Part shown: piece after piece, positions 30,814-41,601 of the stretch
Layout: every line of letters begins with the position of its first letter
Position numbering within the stretch: the first letter of the stretch is position 1
Assembly: GCA_009829735.1 (NCBI GenBank)
Contig: CM020618.1
Coordinates: 16,291,346 to 16,355,345 of the forward strand
Direction of reading: 5' to 3'
DNA: 64,000 nt
DNA from: Pyropia yezoensis
Lineage: Eukaryota > Rhodophyta > Bangiophyceae > Bangiales > Bangiaceae
Translations under genes and position numbers: made by a program
The notes under the pieces: generated by a model
What the model saw: only the letters and a program-made list of their open reading frames with translations
Databases searched by the model: none
What the model was told of the DNA's origin: nothing

Positions 30814-31454
30814 GAGCAAAGGTTTTTTCTTGCCCCATTCGGCAGGGGCTATTTTTTTTTCCTACCTACCTTGTCCCTTTGTCTTGTCAGCCCTATAAGC
30901 CGTCCTTACCTCAAAGGAGTCGCTTGTGCCCACATGCGGGTCCGACTGAGTGGGGGACGGTGTCCGCCACAACGTACGTGGAAGGGAGTCGGAGGGAGTC
31001 ACTTGGTGTGGGTGGGGTGGGGGAAGTGGCGGCACGTGCCGTGGCCGGCTTGAGCGACCACGTGAGTGTCTGATGGCGTGCCGAGGTGTGAGGCGCGTGA
31101 CCGGGAGAGTGGCGGAGACCTACGAAGGGGTGGAGGGATTATCCTGATGACCACCACGCGCGAAGGAGGCGGCAGCGCCTGCTATACGACCGGCCGCTCA
31201 GCGATCGCGCTACAAAGAGACTTGGGGACTACCACCGACTGTTGGTCCATCTCTTTCCGCTCTTTTTTGAAACTGGCCGCCCTACACTCACGTATATACT
31301 TAAGTCGGGCCGGTGTTTCTATCATGGCGCACTGTTTTATGGACGCTGGCGCTCTCTTGTACTTTTTTACTATACTGCCCAAGCTCTGCGGTACGGCGAA
31401 GTGTTCCAAGGAAAAAAAAAACCATGCCCAACGGGGAAAAAAAAACCTTTGCTC
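30814..31454. repeat. 641-bp inverted-repeat element between the Harbinger genes
   Basis: Left arm 30814-30862 (GAGCAAAGGTTTTTTCTTGC...) and right arm 31410-31454, whose reverse complement starts GAGCAAAGGTTTTTTTTTTC. The arms agree over about 45 bases apart from T-run lengths and a few changes. No clear target duplication. It lies exactly between the ends of the convergent ORF1 and transposase genes, so it is either a MITE or a foldback 3' region. Confidence 0.55.
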
Positions 31455-31483
31455 TTGTACTATGTCCAGCTCATCCATAAAAC

Positions 31484-32932
31484 TCAAAGGTAGTGCTCCA
31501 GCAGTGCTGCGCGCTCCTTGAAGATGCCGGCCGCCAGCTCATTGCGCAAAGCCACGTGCGCGGTCTGGTTCCGCACCTCCCTCCACGCCTGCGCAGCCCG
31601 CAAAAAAGAGTCCACAGGCAGCTGCCCAAGTGGCTGAACAGCGGGGGGAGGGTGTGCCAGAGGGGGGAGCCCCCCGTCAGCCCCACCGCCGGGTGCCCCA
31701 ACCCCAGCAGCAGCACTACCGGCGCCCCCCATCCCCGCCCCCCCCCCAGCAGCTCTCATGCGCGCTCGCCGGCGAGACAAATACCCACCCCGACGTACTT
31801 CTCTAACCATGTTGTGCAAAATGGCCACGGCCTTGGCGACGACCGTGATCCGCGCGACAGTCGCATAGCGCGCAGGATGAAGGGCAATATGCCAGCGTGC
31901 GGTCAAAACAGCATACAGCCTCTTCACGTCCTTCCTCAGCGCCTCCTGCAAACGGTTAAAGATCCGCTTCTTCTCCGTGTCTGGGTTGGCATACGCCTGC
32001 ACAATAAAAGCATAGTTGGGATAGATCTTGTCAGTGAGGTAGTACAGCAGCGTGCGAGTGACTCCATTGGTGGTAAAGGGCCGGTCCCGTGGCGGCCACA
32101 AACCCGCCGTGATGTCGTGGTACAGCGGCGACTGCTGCATAACATTGATGTCGTTCATACTGCCGGGGCAACCAACAAAAAGATGCCAGATGTACAGGTC
32201 TTCGTCGCAAACAGTCTTTATAACGATAGATCTGCGCCCCTTGCGGTTCTGAAAGGACCCCTGCATGCCCTTCGGGCACGCCCGCCACTCCCAATGCGAG
32301 CAGTCAAGCGATCCAATACAGCCTGGTACGCCCCGCTCCGCGCTCCGCTTCAGCAAGATCGTCAGCTCCTCCGCGTTAGGCTGCCGCAAATAGTTAGGCC
32401 CAAAGATATCCACAATGTAATACACCAGGTCACGCACAGCATTATCCACCGTCGAGCGAGAAAAGCGGCAATATTCGTCCGGACGATCAGTTGACTCCCC
32501 ATACGCGAGAACCCGAAAAGCGGCGACCAGCTTCTGCAGCGGGTGCGCGCGCGGTCGGCCATTAGCATCAATAGTGTGTATAAACCCAGGCTGGTCCTTC
32601 ACAGCCTGGAATACACGCACAAACACACTCCGCGGCACCCGAAAGCGACGCTCAAAGTCATCCTCGTCGTACACCGGCGGGTTTCCAGACACCCCAAAGT
32701 AATCGATTAGAATCCCACGCAACCCCCTCCCAAAGTTGCGCAGCTTAATAGGCCGACGCGCCACGACACGCCCACGAAAAAGACGGATGCCGCCAACGAG
32801 GGCACCACGCTTGCGCACCCGCCAGTGGTGCAGAACAGTCATATGAGCAGCAACAGCTTCTGCCACGTCCATGTCCTCCGAGTCAGCCAGCACAGCCTCA
32901 ACGTCCAGCGCCAGCGGGTCCTGCTCGGCCAT
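31484..32932 (-). CDS. PIF/Harbinger transposase (DDE_Tnp_4/Plant_tran type)
   Basis: 482 residues. I chose the start at 32932 (MAEQDPLALDVEAVLADSED), since the ORF upstream of it is GC noise. Family signatures are strong: an N-terminal helix region (FGVSGNPPVYDEDDFERRFR), LAYGESTDRPDEYCRFSRST, first catalytic Asp in CIGSLDCSHWEW (about residue 208), second in GCPGSMNDINVM (about 259), then YLTDKIYPNYAFIVQA and QEALRKDVKRLYAVLTARW near 336. The third acidic residue, normally Glu in RKDVERAFGVL, is Lys here (GTG AAG, verified in the DNA), so the enzyme is predicted to be catalytically dead or altered. Neighbour ORF1 at 29232-30683 is the usual partner gene. Terminal inverted repeats of the whole transposon were not found. 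Confidence 0.85.
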   Translation of the reverse strand: MAEQDPLALDVEAVLADSEDMDVAEAVAAHMTVLHHWRVRKRGALVGGIRLFRGRVVARRPIKLRNFGRGLRGILIDYFGVSGNPPVYDEDDFERRFRVPRSVFVRVFQAVKDQPGFIHTIDANGRPRAHPLQKLVAAFRVLAYGESTDRPDEYCRFSRSTVDNAVRDLVYYIVDIFGPNYLRQPNAEELTILLKRSAERGVPGCIGSLDCSHWEWRACPKGMQGSFQNRKGRRSIVIKTVCDEDLYIWHLFVGCPGSMNDINVMQQSPLYHDITAGLWPPRDRPFTTNGVTRTLLYYLTDKIYPNYAFIVQAYANPDTEKKRIFNRLQEALRKDVKRLYAVLTARWHIALHPARYATVARITVVAKAVAILHNMVREVRRGGYLSRRRARMRAAGGGAGMGGAGSAAAGVGAPGGGADGGLPPLAHPPPAVQPLGQLPVDSFLRAAQAWREVRNQTAHVALRNELAAGIFKERAALLEHYL

Positions 32933-33508
32933 GATGCGTGGGTGGGTAAAAAGTGGCGCGGGAGAGAGACGGTCGCGACGACGGTGGCGGTTGAGGGGAA
33001 GGTAGTCACGTCGACAGACTCCGCAATCAGTGTCTGCTGCGCCCCACCCGCGACCCGGTCCGCTCGACCAATAAAAAAAATTGTCTCCCGCGCTCCCCAT
33101 GGTGGCGTCTCGCAGTCCCCCCCCCCCCTCCCGCCAACTGTATGCCGCACGGCCAATCAGAACACGTCGTGTCCCCCGGTCGACGGGGAGGGGGCCAGCA
33201 CGCAACCGACCGCCCCACAATATCGGCGCCCCACGTGGGCGCCCTGCCCTCCGCGCGAGCGGCCCTGCAGCAGCGGGCAGCGGAGTGGCCTCCTGGAGAC
33301 GGGTTACGGGGGCTGCCCGCCTGACGCGGTCGACCCAGCGGCCTCGCGACACCTGGCACACCGCATCCCCCCCCTTCCACGTTCTGCAGGAGCCAGATCC
33401 GCCAGCAATCGAGCAGCGGTCGTCATCGATCGTGCCGCGCTAGAATGATATTGCAAAAATTGCATGTGCGATCACGATCGGACACGTTGTCGAGCCCCAA
33501 CCAGCGTG

Positions 33509-33585
33509 CGAGAATGGGGGATGGGGATGGGGTCACCCCATTTCCGACAAGAATGGGGTATCCCCATTCCCATTCCCCATCCATG
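33509..33585. repeat. Foldback of GGGGAT/ATCCCC repeats
   Basis: AATGGGGGATGGGGATGGGG at about 33512 is followed by CCCCATTCCCATTCCCCATC ending near 33582. Together they form an imperfect hairpin of ~20-bp arms with a second nested GGGGTCACCCC palindrome. No flanking duplication is seen. Confidence 0.45.
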
Positions 33586-36241
33586 CCCCAACCAGGCACG
33601 AAACCGGGAGGAGTGACTTAAAATGGGTTGTGTCGAATCCGATCCGGGAACATCGAGATGGGGTCGTTCACACCACTATGTGACCCTTTGCAATACTTGC
33701 AAGCTCCAGAACAGAGATTTGATGCCGTTTCAAGCCGTTTTCACGTCCAATTACGTGCCACGTTGCCATATTGCGAAAGGGATCCACGACGGTAGCTGTG
33801 CTCTCACAAGTGCTTCTCAGTGACTCGACATCGTGTGCTCAAAGGTCCTTCTGCTTCGGTGTGCACCGGGCCGTCTCCCGTGTTCTCCCGCGTCCTCCCT
33901 GTAGGGACCCTTTGGGCCCTCCACGTGGGGGGACCTCGAAGAGATCGCGTCGTACCCCTGTGCCCACCCTCCTAGTGAGGAGGACGGGGCCGATTTGGCC
34001 CCTTGGGATTTTACTGGCTTCCGATTGGTCCCCTCCTATGGAAATGGGACCGGGTCGCCATTGGTTCTGGAGCCCATGTTGGGATTTCCAGTGTATGGGA
34101 ATTTCCCCTGACTGGAATTGGCCTTTGGTCAATATTCCGGGATGGGATGCATTTGGGGTTTGGATTTTGATTGTGTATTTTGCGTGATTGTGAGATTGGG
34201 GAGATCTTGAGTGTTGGCACTGATGTCCGGCGGGGCTCCTCTTCCCCGTATCTTGGAGGTTCCTGCCCCGCTGGCAGGGATGATCCGTGGGGGAGGGGGC
34301 CCTCCGGACATGTTGGAGGGTTTTGATTGGCCCGCACGTGGCCCGGTGTGGAGGGTTGCTGGGTGCGGGTGAGAGAGGGTAAGAGTATGCGTGGGGGTGC
34401 GCGTTGCTTCCCCCTTCGAAAAAAACAGACTTGCGTGAGCTTGAACACTGTCGTCCTGGTCGCGGATCCCCGCGTGAACCAGCCAGGCGGTCGGCGGTTC
34501 GGTATCTCTCCTGTCGCCCCGCGTTCTTGGTGGGTTGTTTCTCTGTGTGTTCTGGGTGCTACGCGCCTAAGGTACGTAAAACCACTACACTCCCGCGTAC
34601 CCCGCGCCCACCCGAAGCAAGCTCCGGCTCCGTCCTACTCTCGCATCTACTCGCCAATACACCACGACCTCCACCCCTGCAAGACCATCGACACCATCAG
34701 TACCCAGCAGTAGCAACAATCAAGATGAAAAAACACAAGCCGTGGGACAGATGAGCAAGTCATGGCGAAGCATCGCAGCAGAGCTGGCACATCAGTCCAA
34801 TGCCTCGCACGCGACCCACCCAAGAAGCGCCTGCCACGGGCCCCTCAACACACATATACAAAAATGTTGACACGCACCAGGCAAGACATCGTAGACGGTC
34901 ATCGCACCGTAGCCGTAGCATGAACGTCGGGGCCCAGAGGAGTAGTACCAATGGGTTCGTGGTGAGTGCGCCATACAGCCGATGCGACCATGCCGCGCGT
35001 AAGCTCTGATGGAGTAGCGCTCACTGGGGAAGCATGGGGGAAGCATGCGACAAGCCCTGTTGGGGAAGTGAGTAGGGACGCGCTGCCAGCGTTGGACGCA
35101 CGAAAACCGGACAGAATGCGAGGCAGTGTGAGCAGAAGTATGGACACTAATGGCTGCCAGAGTCCTCATCTACATCGTTTAGGGCCCGCAGCGCTTGATC
35201 GCTTACCACTCCTCCCCAGTCCCCCCCAGTCCCGAGCGTCGAAGCGTACCTTGCCCGCTCTCTGCAGGATATCTTAGAAAGGCGAAACGAAACGAGAACA
35301 GTGCCGGGGACAGAGATTAGGGGGGCCGAGCGGTGAGGGAAACCATGTGCGCCATCGAGGCATGGGGGGGGCCACTAGGGCATGCGACAGTGCGGCAGAG
35401 AGGATAGCATTGGCTTATGTCGGGCGTACTGCCGTCAGCCACGGGGCACGCGTAGATGCCGCAGTGACGCGGTGCTGCGCAACGGGACAGTTCCGGCTGA
35501 AGAGGCAGCCAGCAACCAGTGGGACCAGTGTCAGTGGGACAACGTGACAGCAATTGGCTGGACGGCATAGGAGCACGCGCACCACACACACGTGGCTGCC
35601 ACGTTCAGCTCAGAGTTCATCCGACGTCCTGGGAAAAACCTGCCAGCTACCTTTCCGGGACAACGTCTTGTCGGTTAGCGCACAGAGAGGCGACTCATAA
35701 ATACGTAATATTGCCCCGAAGTGTCATAGGACGTTTCGGATCTGGGGACCTTATCCTCATGTCGTTTTTCCGGTCCTCGGAGGTGTGACAGTCTTCAGGT
35801 CGAAGATAAGCTCACCAGAGGATTTGGCGGCAGTCTAGTGGACGGCGCTTCACGTTGGCCGACCCCGCTGCCAGCTTTCCCGGGCTACACTTTCGACCTC
35901 CGCCATTGGCCGCTCACGCCACTGCCGACGCCCGGTCGCGATCGCCCGGCCAGTGGCCGCATCCGCGGCCAAAGATACTTGCTTTACGGCCAGCTACACA
36001 CGCCGCCTCCACTCCTTTCCTCCGTAGCTATCGCTGCCATCCCCTCCCCCCTGTTGGTGGCTCCGTGGCAGCAACTGTGCACTGTCATAAGACTCTGGCG
36101 GAAGCATGGGTCTCTCGACTGCGGGTGATGCCGCGACGGCCGCGGCCGAGGCCACTCTGGCCCATTGAAATCCTGCGGCGGCGGCGGATCTTACTGGAGA
36201 GAGGCGAGCCAGGCTTGGCAGAAATCTTTTTTTTTTCTCGG

Positions 36242-36860
36242 CTTTGATTAATGTATAGATTAATTAACATATTTTGATTTTCATTGTATATGCATTATCC
36301 ATCAAGTGACCGTACTTAAACAAATCTTGACGACTTATGTCTGGCATTTTTTACCAACTATCGCTGCCGCAACAAACGCTTTTGTCTTCGGCGCGGCTCC
36401 TGGCCACGCTCACCGTCGCTTTCCGGGATGCACAAGGCGGTTTTGCACAAGCTCCGTCCCCCTCGACGAGGTGACTTGCAAGCGTCCAAGCTGAGCTGGC
36501 TGACTGACCCGGGTTCCCCTTTTCAACTCCCGGTGGCGTCCGCCGCCCTACCGACCAGCCGTCAGCCATAGCTGGGGCGGCGCCCATGGAAGGGGCAGCA
36601 GGCCGAGCGGCCGCGTCCAGCGGCGCCCGCCCCGTGGGAGGCGCTGCCTCGAGCCGTGGCACCGGACGAAAGGCGAGGGACATCAAGTCGGAGCTAGGGT
36701 CGTGTTAGTAGTAGTGATGGTAGAAATGTTCAGATGTGACATCTTTTACGCGCTCAAGTATACGATAGATTAATCAAAGGGCCGTTTCTGCTCTTTGATT
36801 AATCTATAGATTAATTATAAGTTAATCTAATTTAATATAATGTATACTTTTTATTGCTGC
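36242..36860. repeat. AT-rich islands with repeated TTTGATTAAT motif
   Basis: CTTTGATTAATGTATAGATT (36242) and CTTTGATTAATCTATAGATT (36793) form a direct repeat about 550 bp apart around GC-rich sequence. ATAGATTAATCAAAG at 36765-36779 pairs with 36793-36807 as a 15-bp perfect hairpin with a 13-base loop. The islands are strikingly AT-rich for this window and end about 110 bases before the pogo transposase start, so they may be its promoter or a separate small inserted element. Confidence 0.45.
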
Positions 36861-36970
36861 CAACCATGATCCGAGCGGCAGCCCGAGCCGCTGGCGCCGC
36901 AGCCAACGTCGTTTAGGCCGCGCCGGCGCGCACCCGCCAAGGGACGAGGGAGCGCCGGCAGAGGACCAGC

Positions 36971-38386
36971 ATGAGTCTAGCTACCAAATTTCAAGTCATC
37001 ACGTGGAAAGAGCAGGGGAGATCGTGGGAATGGATGAGGCAGGAGCCAAACGACGCGTACGGCAGGTCGACCCTACGCAGCGCCTACCGCAACCGGGCCG
37101 CAGTGCGAGCGCGGCTGGCGGCCGGCACTCCCGATACCGTGCGGTCCACAAAGCGTAGCTCTTTTCCCGATCTGGACTCGAGACTGTACGAATGCTTCCT
37201 CTCCGTTCGCACCCACGGACGCAAGCGCGTGCCGCTATTGCTGGGGGTGCTCCGGGCGAAGTCTGAGCTGATTGCGACATCTCTGGGCAACTCCGCTTTT
37301 TGTGCGTGCAACGGGGTTTTCCAGAATTGGGCCCGTCGTCACAACCTGGTCAACGTGGCGCTTCACGGGTCTGGTGCATCCGCGAGCGTCCAGGAGGCAG
37401 CCGCCCGAATGGTCGACATCCGACGTCAACTGGCGGGCGTGGACCCGCATTTATTTTACAACGTCGATGAAACGGGGCTTCTTTACCGCCGTCTACCGTC
37501 CCGGTCCTACTTGCCGTCTGCTGACCGGCGCCAGGCGAGGGGGAGCAATGTCATGCACTCAAAGGACCGCGTGACGCTCACTTTGTGCTGCAACGCGAAC
37601 GGCTCTCACAAGCTGCCAATGACTATGATTGGCAAAGCTGTGCAGCGGCTGTGCTTCAATGGGGCGGGCAACCGGTGCCCACGGCCGTACTTCTCCCAAA
37701 AGTCAGCATGGACGGACCGGAAGATCTTCAAACGGTGGTTCTTTGAGGTCTCCGTGCCTTCCTTGCGGTCTCGTACGGCCAGCCACGTGTTCCATATCCT
37801 AGAAAACCTCAGCTGTCACGCCGAGATTCAACACCCCCAAGTAACTGTGATTGAGCTACCATCAAACACGACGGCTGTATACCAACCGCTGGACAAGGGG
37901 GCAATCGCCCAGGTGAAGCGTCGTTACAAGACGCGGATGCTTCAACGTGTTGCCAATAATTTAGACACGGTGATTACTTCTGGTGCTCCAGCCCCACGAG
38001 TACCGCGCGGCGGGGGCCTCGACCAAGGAGGGCAGGCGCACATGAGGGACGCCGCCAAGATTATTGCTGAGGATTGGGAGAAGGTCACGGTGGTGCAGCT
38101 GGCTAACTGCTGGCTCACTGCAGAGGTCTTGCCGGACGAGGCAGCCACTGAAGTGCGCCGGCAGCTGCACGGGGTCGTACCTGTGGCGGATACCGTCCAC
38201 ACTGACGTTTCTGAGGTGGTAGCTTTGATGGCTTACAGCCGCTTGTGGGACGATTTCGAGGGTGTGTCCGACAGTGAGGGCTCCGTTGCTGTTGAGCAGT
38301 GGTTTGCTGCGGAGGATGATGTGGAGGCGTTGGATGAGACGGTCGACATGGCGCTAGGGGAGGGGGAGAACGAGTGCGAGGAGTAG
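36971..38386 (+). CDS. Pogo-type transposase, copy 1 (HTH plus DDE_1)
   Basis: 471 residues. N-terminal helix-turn-helix (SLATKFQVITWKEQGRSWEW), a CENP-B-like second DNA-binding segment (RKRVPLLLGVLRAKSELIAT...NWARRHNLVN) and a DDE_1 catalytic domain: YNVDETGL (Asp about residue 166), RGSNVMHSKDRVTLTLCCNANGSHK, ELPSNTTAVYQPLDKGAI (Asp about 308). The second catalytic position, usually DNC.AH, reads LENLSCH (Glu about 277), confirmed in the DNA (GAA AAC CTC), so this copy is probably inactive or diverged. An acidic C-terminal tail follows. A pogo-type end lies downstream at 38987-39005; the left end was not found. Copy 2 at 53367-55098 retains DNCGAH. Confidence 0.82.
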   Translation: MSLATKFQVITWKEQGRSWEWMRQEPNDAYGRSTLRSAYRNRAAVRARLAAGTPDTVRSTKRSSFPDLDSRLYECFLSVRTHGRKRVPLLLGVLRAKSELIATSLGNSAFCACNGVFQNWARRHNLVNVALHGSGASASVQEAAARMVDIRRQLAGVDPHLFYNVDETGLLYRRLPSRSYLPSADRRQARGSNVMHSKDRVTLTLCCNANGSHKLPMTMIGKAVQRLCFNGAGNRCPRPYFSQKSAWTDRKIFKRWFFEVSVPSLRSRTASHVFHILENLSCHAEIQHPQVTVIELPSNTTAVYQPLDKGAIAQVKRRYKTRMLQRVANNLDTVITSGAPAPRVPRGGGLDQGGQAHMRDAAKIIAEDWEKVTVVQLANCWLTAEVLPDEAATEVRRQLHGVVPVADTVHTDVSEVVALMAYSRLWDDFEGVSDSEGSVAVEQWFAAEDDVEALDETVDMALGEGENECEE

Positions 38387-38499
38387 ATGCCGTCGTGCTA
38401 TTATGGTTGTGACTGGTCGTGCGTAGGAAGCAACTTGTGCGCCTGACTGGTCCGCCCTGCTCGCCTCACCCGATGACGCGGAGTTCTTGCGAGCGTGTA

Positions 38500-38876
38500 T
38501 TGCAGTTCTCCCAATTTTGTCCCATGTGGACAAGAGCAAGAGCAAACTGTGTTTGACCAATGATATGACTCAGATGCTGCCTCTCTGGCCAATGACTGCT
38601 CTGCATAAGGTTCGTTGTTGTACGAACGTGTGATCGGGGGATCTCTCGGGACTTCTGACCACTTCGAGGGCAGAACAAGCACCGGCAGAGCGCTTCGGAC
38701 TGTTCTTGACAGCGATGACCTGAGATAAAGGGCCAACCGGCGAGATACGATGAAAAAACAAGAGTGTTTTGACCAACCAGCGTTCGTTCCAAGAGCAGTT
38801 GCGGCCATAGCCAATCATCAGCTTGTACACTTGCTCTTGCTCTTGTCCACATGGGACAAAATTCGGAAAACTGCAA
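38500..38876. mobile_element. 377-bp MITE inside the pogo copy 1 3' region
   Basis: 46-bp inverted repeats at 38500-38545 and 38831-38876 match at 44 of 46 positions (TTGCAGTTCTCCCAATTTTG... inward to ...GACAAGAGCAAGAGCAA). No coding capacity. No obvious target duplication at these limits. It lies between the transposase stop (38386) and the terminal repeat at 39005, so it probably inserted into the pogo element. Confidence 0.65.
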
Positions 38877-38986
38877 CAATTTGATTGGTCGACACTGCTG
38901 CGATGCCCGGCGGTGTTTGTCAGTCCACGCACTCGTTGCGAATCCGCTGTGAATGATATCCCGATTTAACCCCTAGCCCCCCTTCA

Positions 38987-39005
38987 TATAGTCGAATAAT
39001 GACTG
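38987..39005 (-). repeat. Right terminal inverted repeat of pogo copy 1
   Basis: TATAGTCGAATAATGACTG followed by TA (39006-39007). It is the reverse complement of the terminus at 52880 (CAGTCATTATTCGACTATA). About 620 bases after the transposase stop. Confidence 0.6.
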
Positions 39006-39007
39006 TA

Positions 39008-41601
39008 CTCCTAGAGGTGGCAACGTTGCACAAGGAAGCTTGCAGAAATTTCAATTTCGAGCTTTGCATGAAACCCGACAGCAGCGTGTCGCAGTCAGCA
39101 TGGATCACTCGTCTCTATCGCTCCAATGACAGTAGACCAAGCCCCTCATTCGCTGCTTGCCTCACTCTATCGACACGAGTGCCGGCAGGCAGCTGCCGAC
39201 GCTATCTGCTGAGTGCGATCGCTGACCAGTAAGTACTGTACCGACCTCTCACGCAGGTAGGTGTGGCTGCTCAGAAGCCACGTTGCATCGATCTCCCCAT
39301 GACTGGTGCATCTCCGGAAATATCAGAAAGATGGCTCGTTTCGCGCTGTGGGAGGTAACGCGAAATGGCCGGTAATTTTCATACGTGTCTTGCAAACGAC
39401 CATCAGATGGTCTGTGGCGGACGACAATAGAAACCTCATTATTCTTGAGTCGTTCGAACGGCGATAGCGGGCTTTGAAGATTGTGCAAATTCTATAGTCA
39501 CCCCAGAGTCGGCCTGTACGGGCCCTGAGAGGGCGATTTCTAAAGTCATCGCAATGTTGAACATTTTTTTCTCCTCCATAAGTCCGCGGCATCAGGTCGG
39601 ATCAGATCGATTCCTACGGCATTGGAGAGATCTCGTTATGCTCGTCACGACGGTGTGTCTCACTCAAAAAGTGAGAAGCCATGCAAAATGACGCTTCTAT
39701 CGTCGTCCGCCACAGAGATTCAGAGATTCTCTACAGTCTTTCTCCATTGCTGTGACGTGCTTTTCTTGGGCTCGGTGTCGAGTAACCAATGCAGGTCGAC
39801 CGACCTCTACGGTGCGCTCAACGCATGTGTCAGCATTCGATCGTTGTCACCGACCAATCAGAGGGCGGAATCAAGTTACGATCCTTGGGCTTACGGTCGC
39901 CACAAAGGGTGTCCAACAATGGAGAAAGACTGTACCTATTCCCCAAGTCTGGCCAGCCCAGGGTTGCTTCGTTACACCCGAATCACTCCACCGTTCGGCG
40001 AATACGGTGCAATTCGGGTTTCCGAATCCGAACGCGGTTCCGATAGCCTTACATACACATTAGTACGTGTGCAAGAAGTTTACGGACAATGACCCACCAA
40101 GAGCCTGGAGATGGCTCCCCACTGGCTCTGTACTGTACACCCTCGCTCGGGAACTCTCCAGAGACAGAGGCGGAGGTGTCTTCTGTGAGCGAGTGTGCAC
40201 ATCTGCGGAGGGAGCTCACTAGTTTCCGCCGCGCGGCGCCGCCGTACGATGACTGACCCGGACCCGCGGCACCATAACAGCGTGTCCCATGCTCGTTGAT
40301 TTGGAGGCTCTGACAGGTCCTCGAAACGGTCAGGCGGTGCATCAGGGGCTGTCAACGTGCTGCTGGTGCATGAGCTCCCCGCCCTCCACAGCCTCGCCCC
40401 TTCCATGAGCGCGCTTCCCCGCGCGGAGCCTGATGCTTGTTCACGACCGTAAGCGCGGACACCTCACCATTGCAAGACCAGGCGTGCTAGTTTTATCTAG
40501 TACGCTCACACGTGGTCAATAGGTTGCCACGTGTTCATGAGACGTTCGTGTGAAACGCTTCCAGAGTTCGCGAACCCGAATCCGAATCTGAATCGACCCC
40601 CCACCAACCCTGGGCCAGCCGGTCGTGCGACCACCTCCAGTTTATTCTAAAGTACACTGTAAGCACTGTACCGTACACTACCTGTACATGTACGGATGTA
40701 CAAGCATAAAAATAGCAGCGCCGTTTGTTGCGGGCTTGGCCGCCGCCCGCGCGCCACCCCGCCTGCACGCGGGCTTGTCCTTGGACGAACGACAACCATC
40801 CCACCCACCAGCGGCCTCGCGGACCACCGTCGCTTTCCCGCCAACCGCCGGGAAGGGAGACGGCGCCGCGGCCCGGCCCACAACCGCCGTCTGCCCCTGC
40901 GGGTGCGCAGCGGTCGTGGTCGTGCCCGTCGCGCCCACCACCCCCCTGCGCTTGTCCCCGCGCTACCTCACACGCTTGCCGACACTCGCGGACGCCCCAT
41001 TTCGCACGCTCCGCTTCTGTGACACCCACGCTCCCCACTCTGCCCCCCTCCCGTTCACCCCCCGCCTTCCCCGTCGACCTCTATCCAACGTGGTCACCCC
41101 TGCGGAGTGCTCCCTTCGCCCCCCCCCCCTCCTTGCCTTCTCCTTTCTTCCCCCTACCCTTCTTCTGACACTGCCGCCCCTCCCCCCGCCGTGGCCGCCC
41201 GCCATCCCCTCCGCTCCTTGGTCTGACCCGTGGCCTCGGCGGGGACCTGAGCTGGCCGCCGCGTTTGCTGTCTCCGCCGGCGCTGGGTGTGACCGCCCAC
41301 CCCTGCTCCTTCCCCCTTCCCCTGCTCCCGTCCCCGGGCCTTCCGTCGTTTCCCACCCGGCCGGCCGCCCTTGACGTTACCGCGGGTGTTGCCTCGCGAC
41401 CGCCGGCGGCGCCCTGGTGGCGGTCGGCGGGGGCGGCAGGCGCTGGTCGTCTTACCCCCCCCCCCCGCCCCCCGACGGTCTTTGCTGCTGCCCTGGCACG
41501 GCCGCGGCGCTGCTCTTCTCCCCATTCTGACGTCTGCTTGCCCACGCCCTACCTCTCCCACCCTTCCCCCCGCCTTCCCCCTTGAGGGCGGCCCGCCCAC
41601 C
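39008..41601. other. No supported gene; ends in the ASF1 leader
   Basis: 39008-40550 has moderate GC, short frames and no domains. Around 40650-40710 there are several TGTAC/GTACA palindromes. From about 40740 the sequence becomes C-rich and from 41040 strongly C/T-rich, the presumed promoter and leader of the gene at 41602. Confidence 0.4.

Larger units (their letters stand above)
32933..36970. other. Long stretch without a supported gene
   Basis: 32933-33440 is the GC-rich upstream region of the transposase. From 33500 on, the sequence has lower GC and many short frames without domains. The interval 33890-34750 has a leader-like composition that could be an unrecognised LTR, but no paired repeat or primer site was found. 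35280-36200 also holds nothing recognisable. Confidence 0.35.

Noticed and set aside
32933-33361. 143-codon N-terminal extension of the Harbinger transposase
   Set aside because: No similarity to the family, GC noise; the ATG at 32932 begins an acidic, family-like N terminus.
33839-34754. Possible LTR or small genes
   Set aside because: Leader-like composition and short frames only; no paired repeat, primer site or domain was found.
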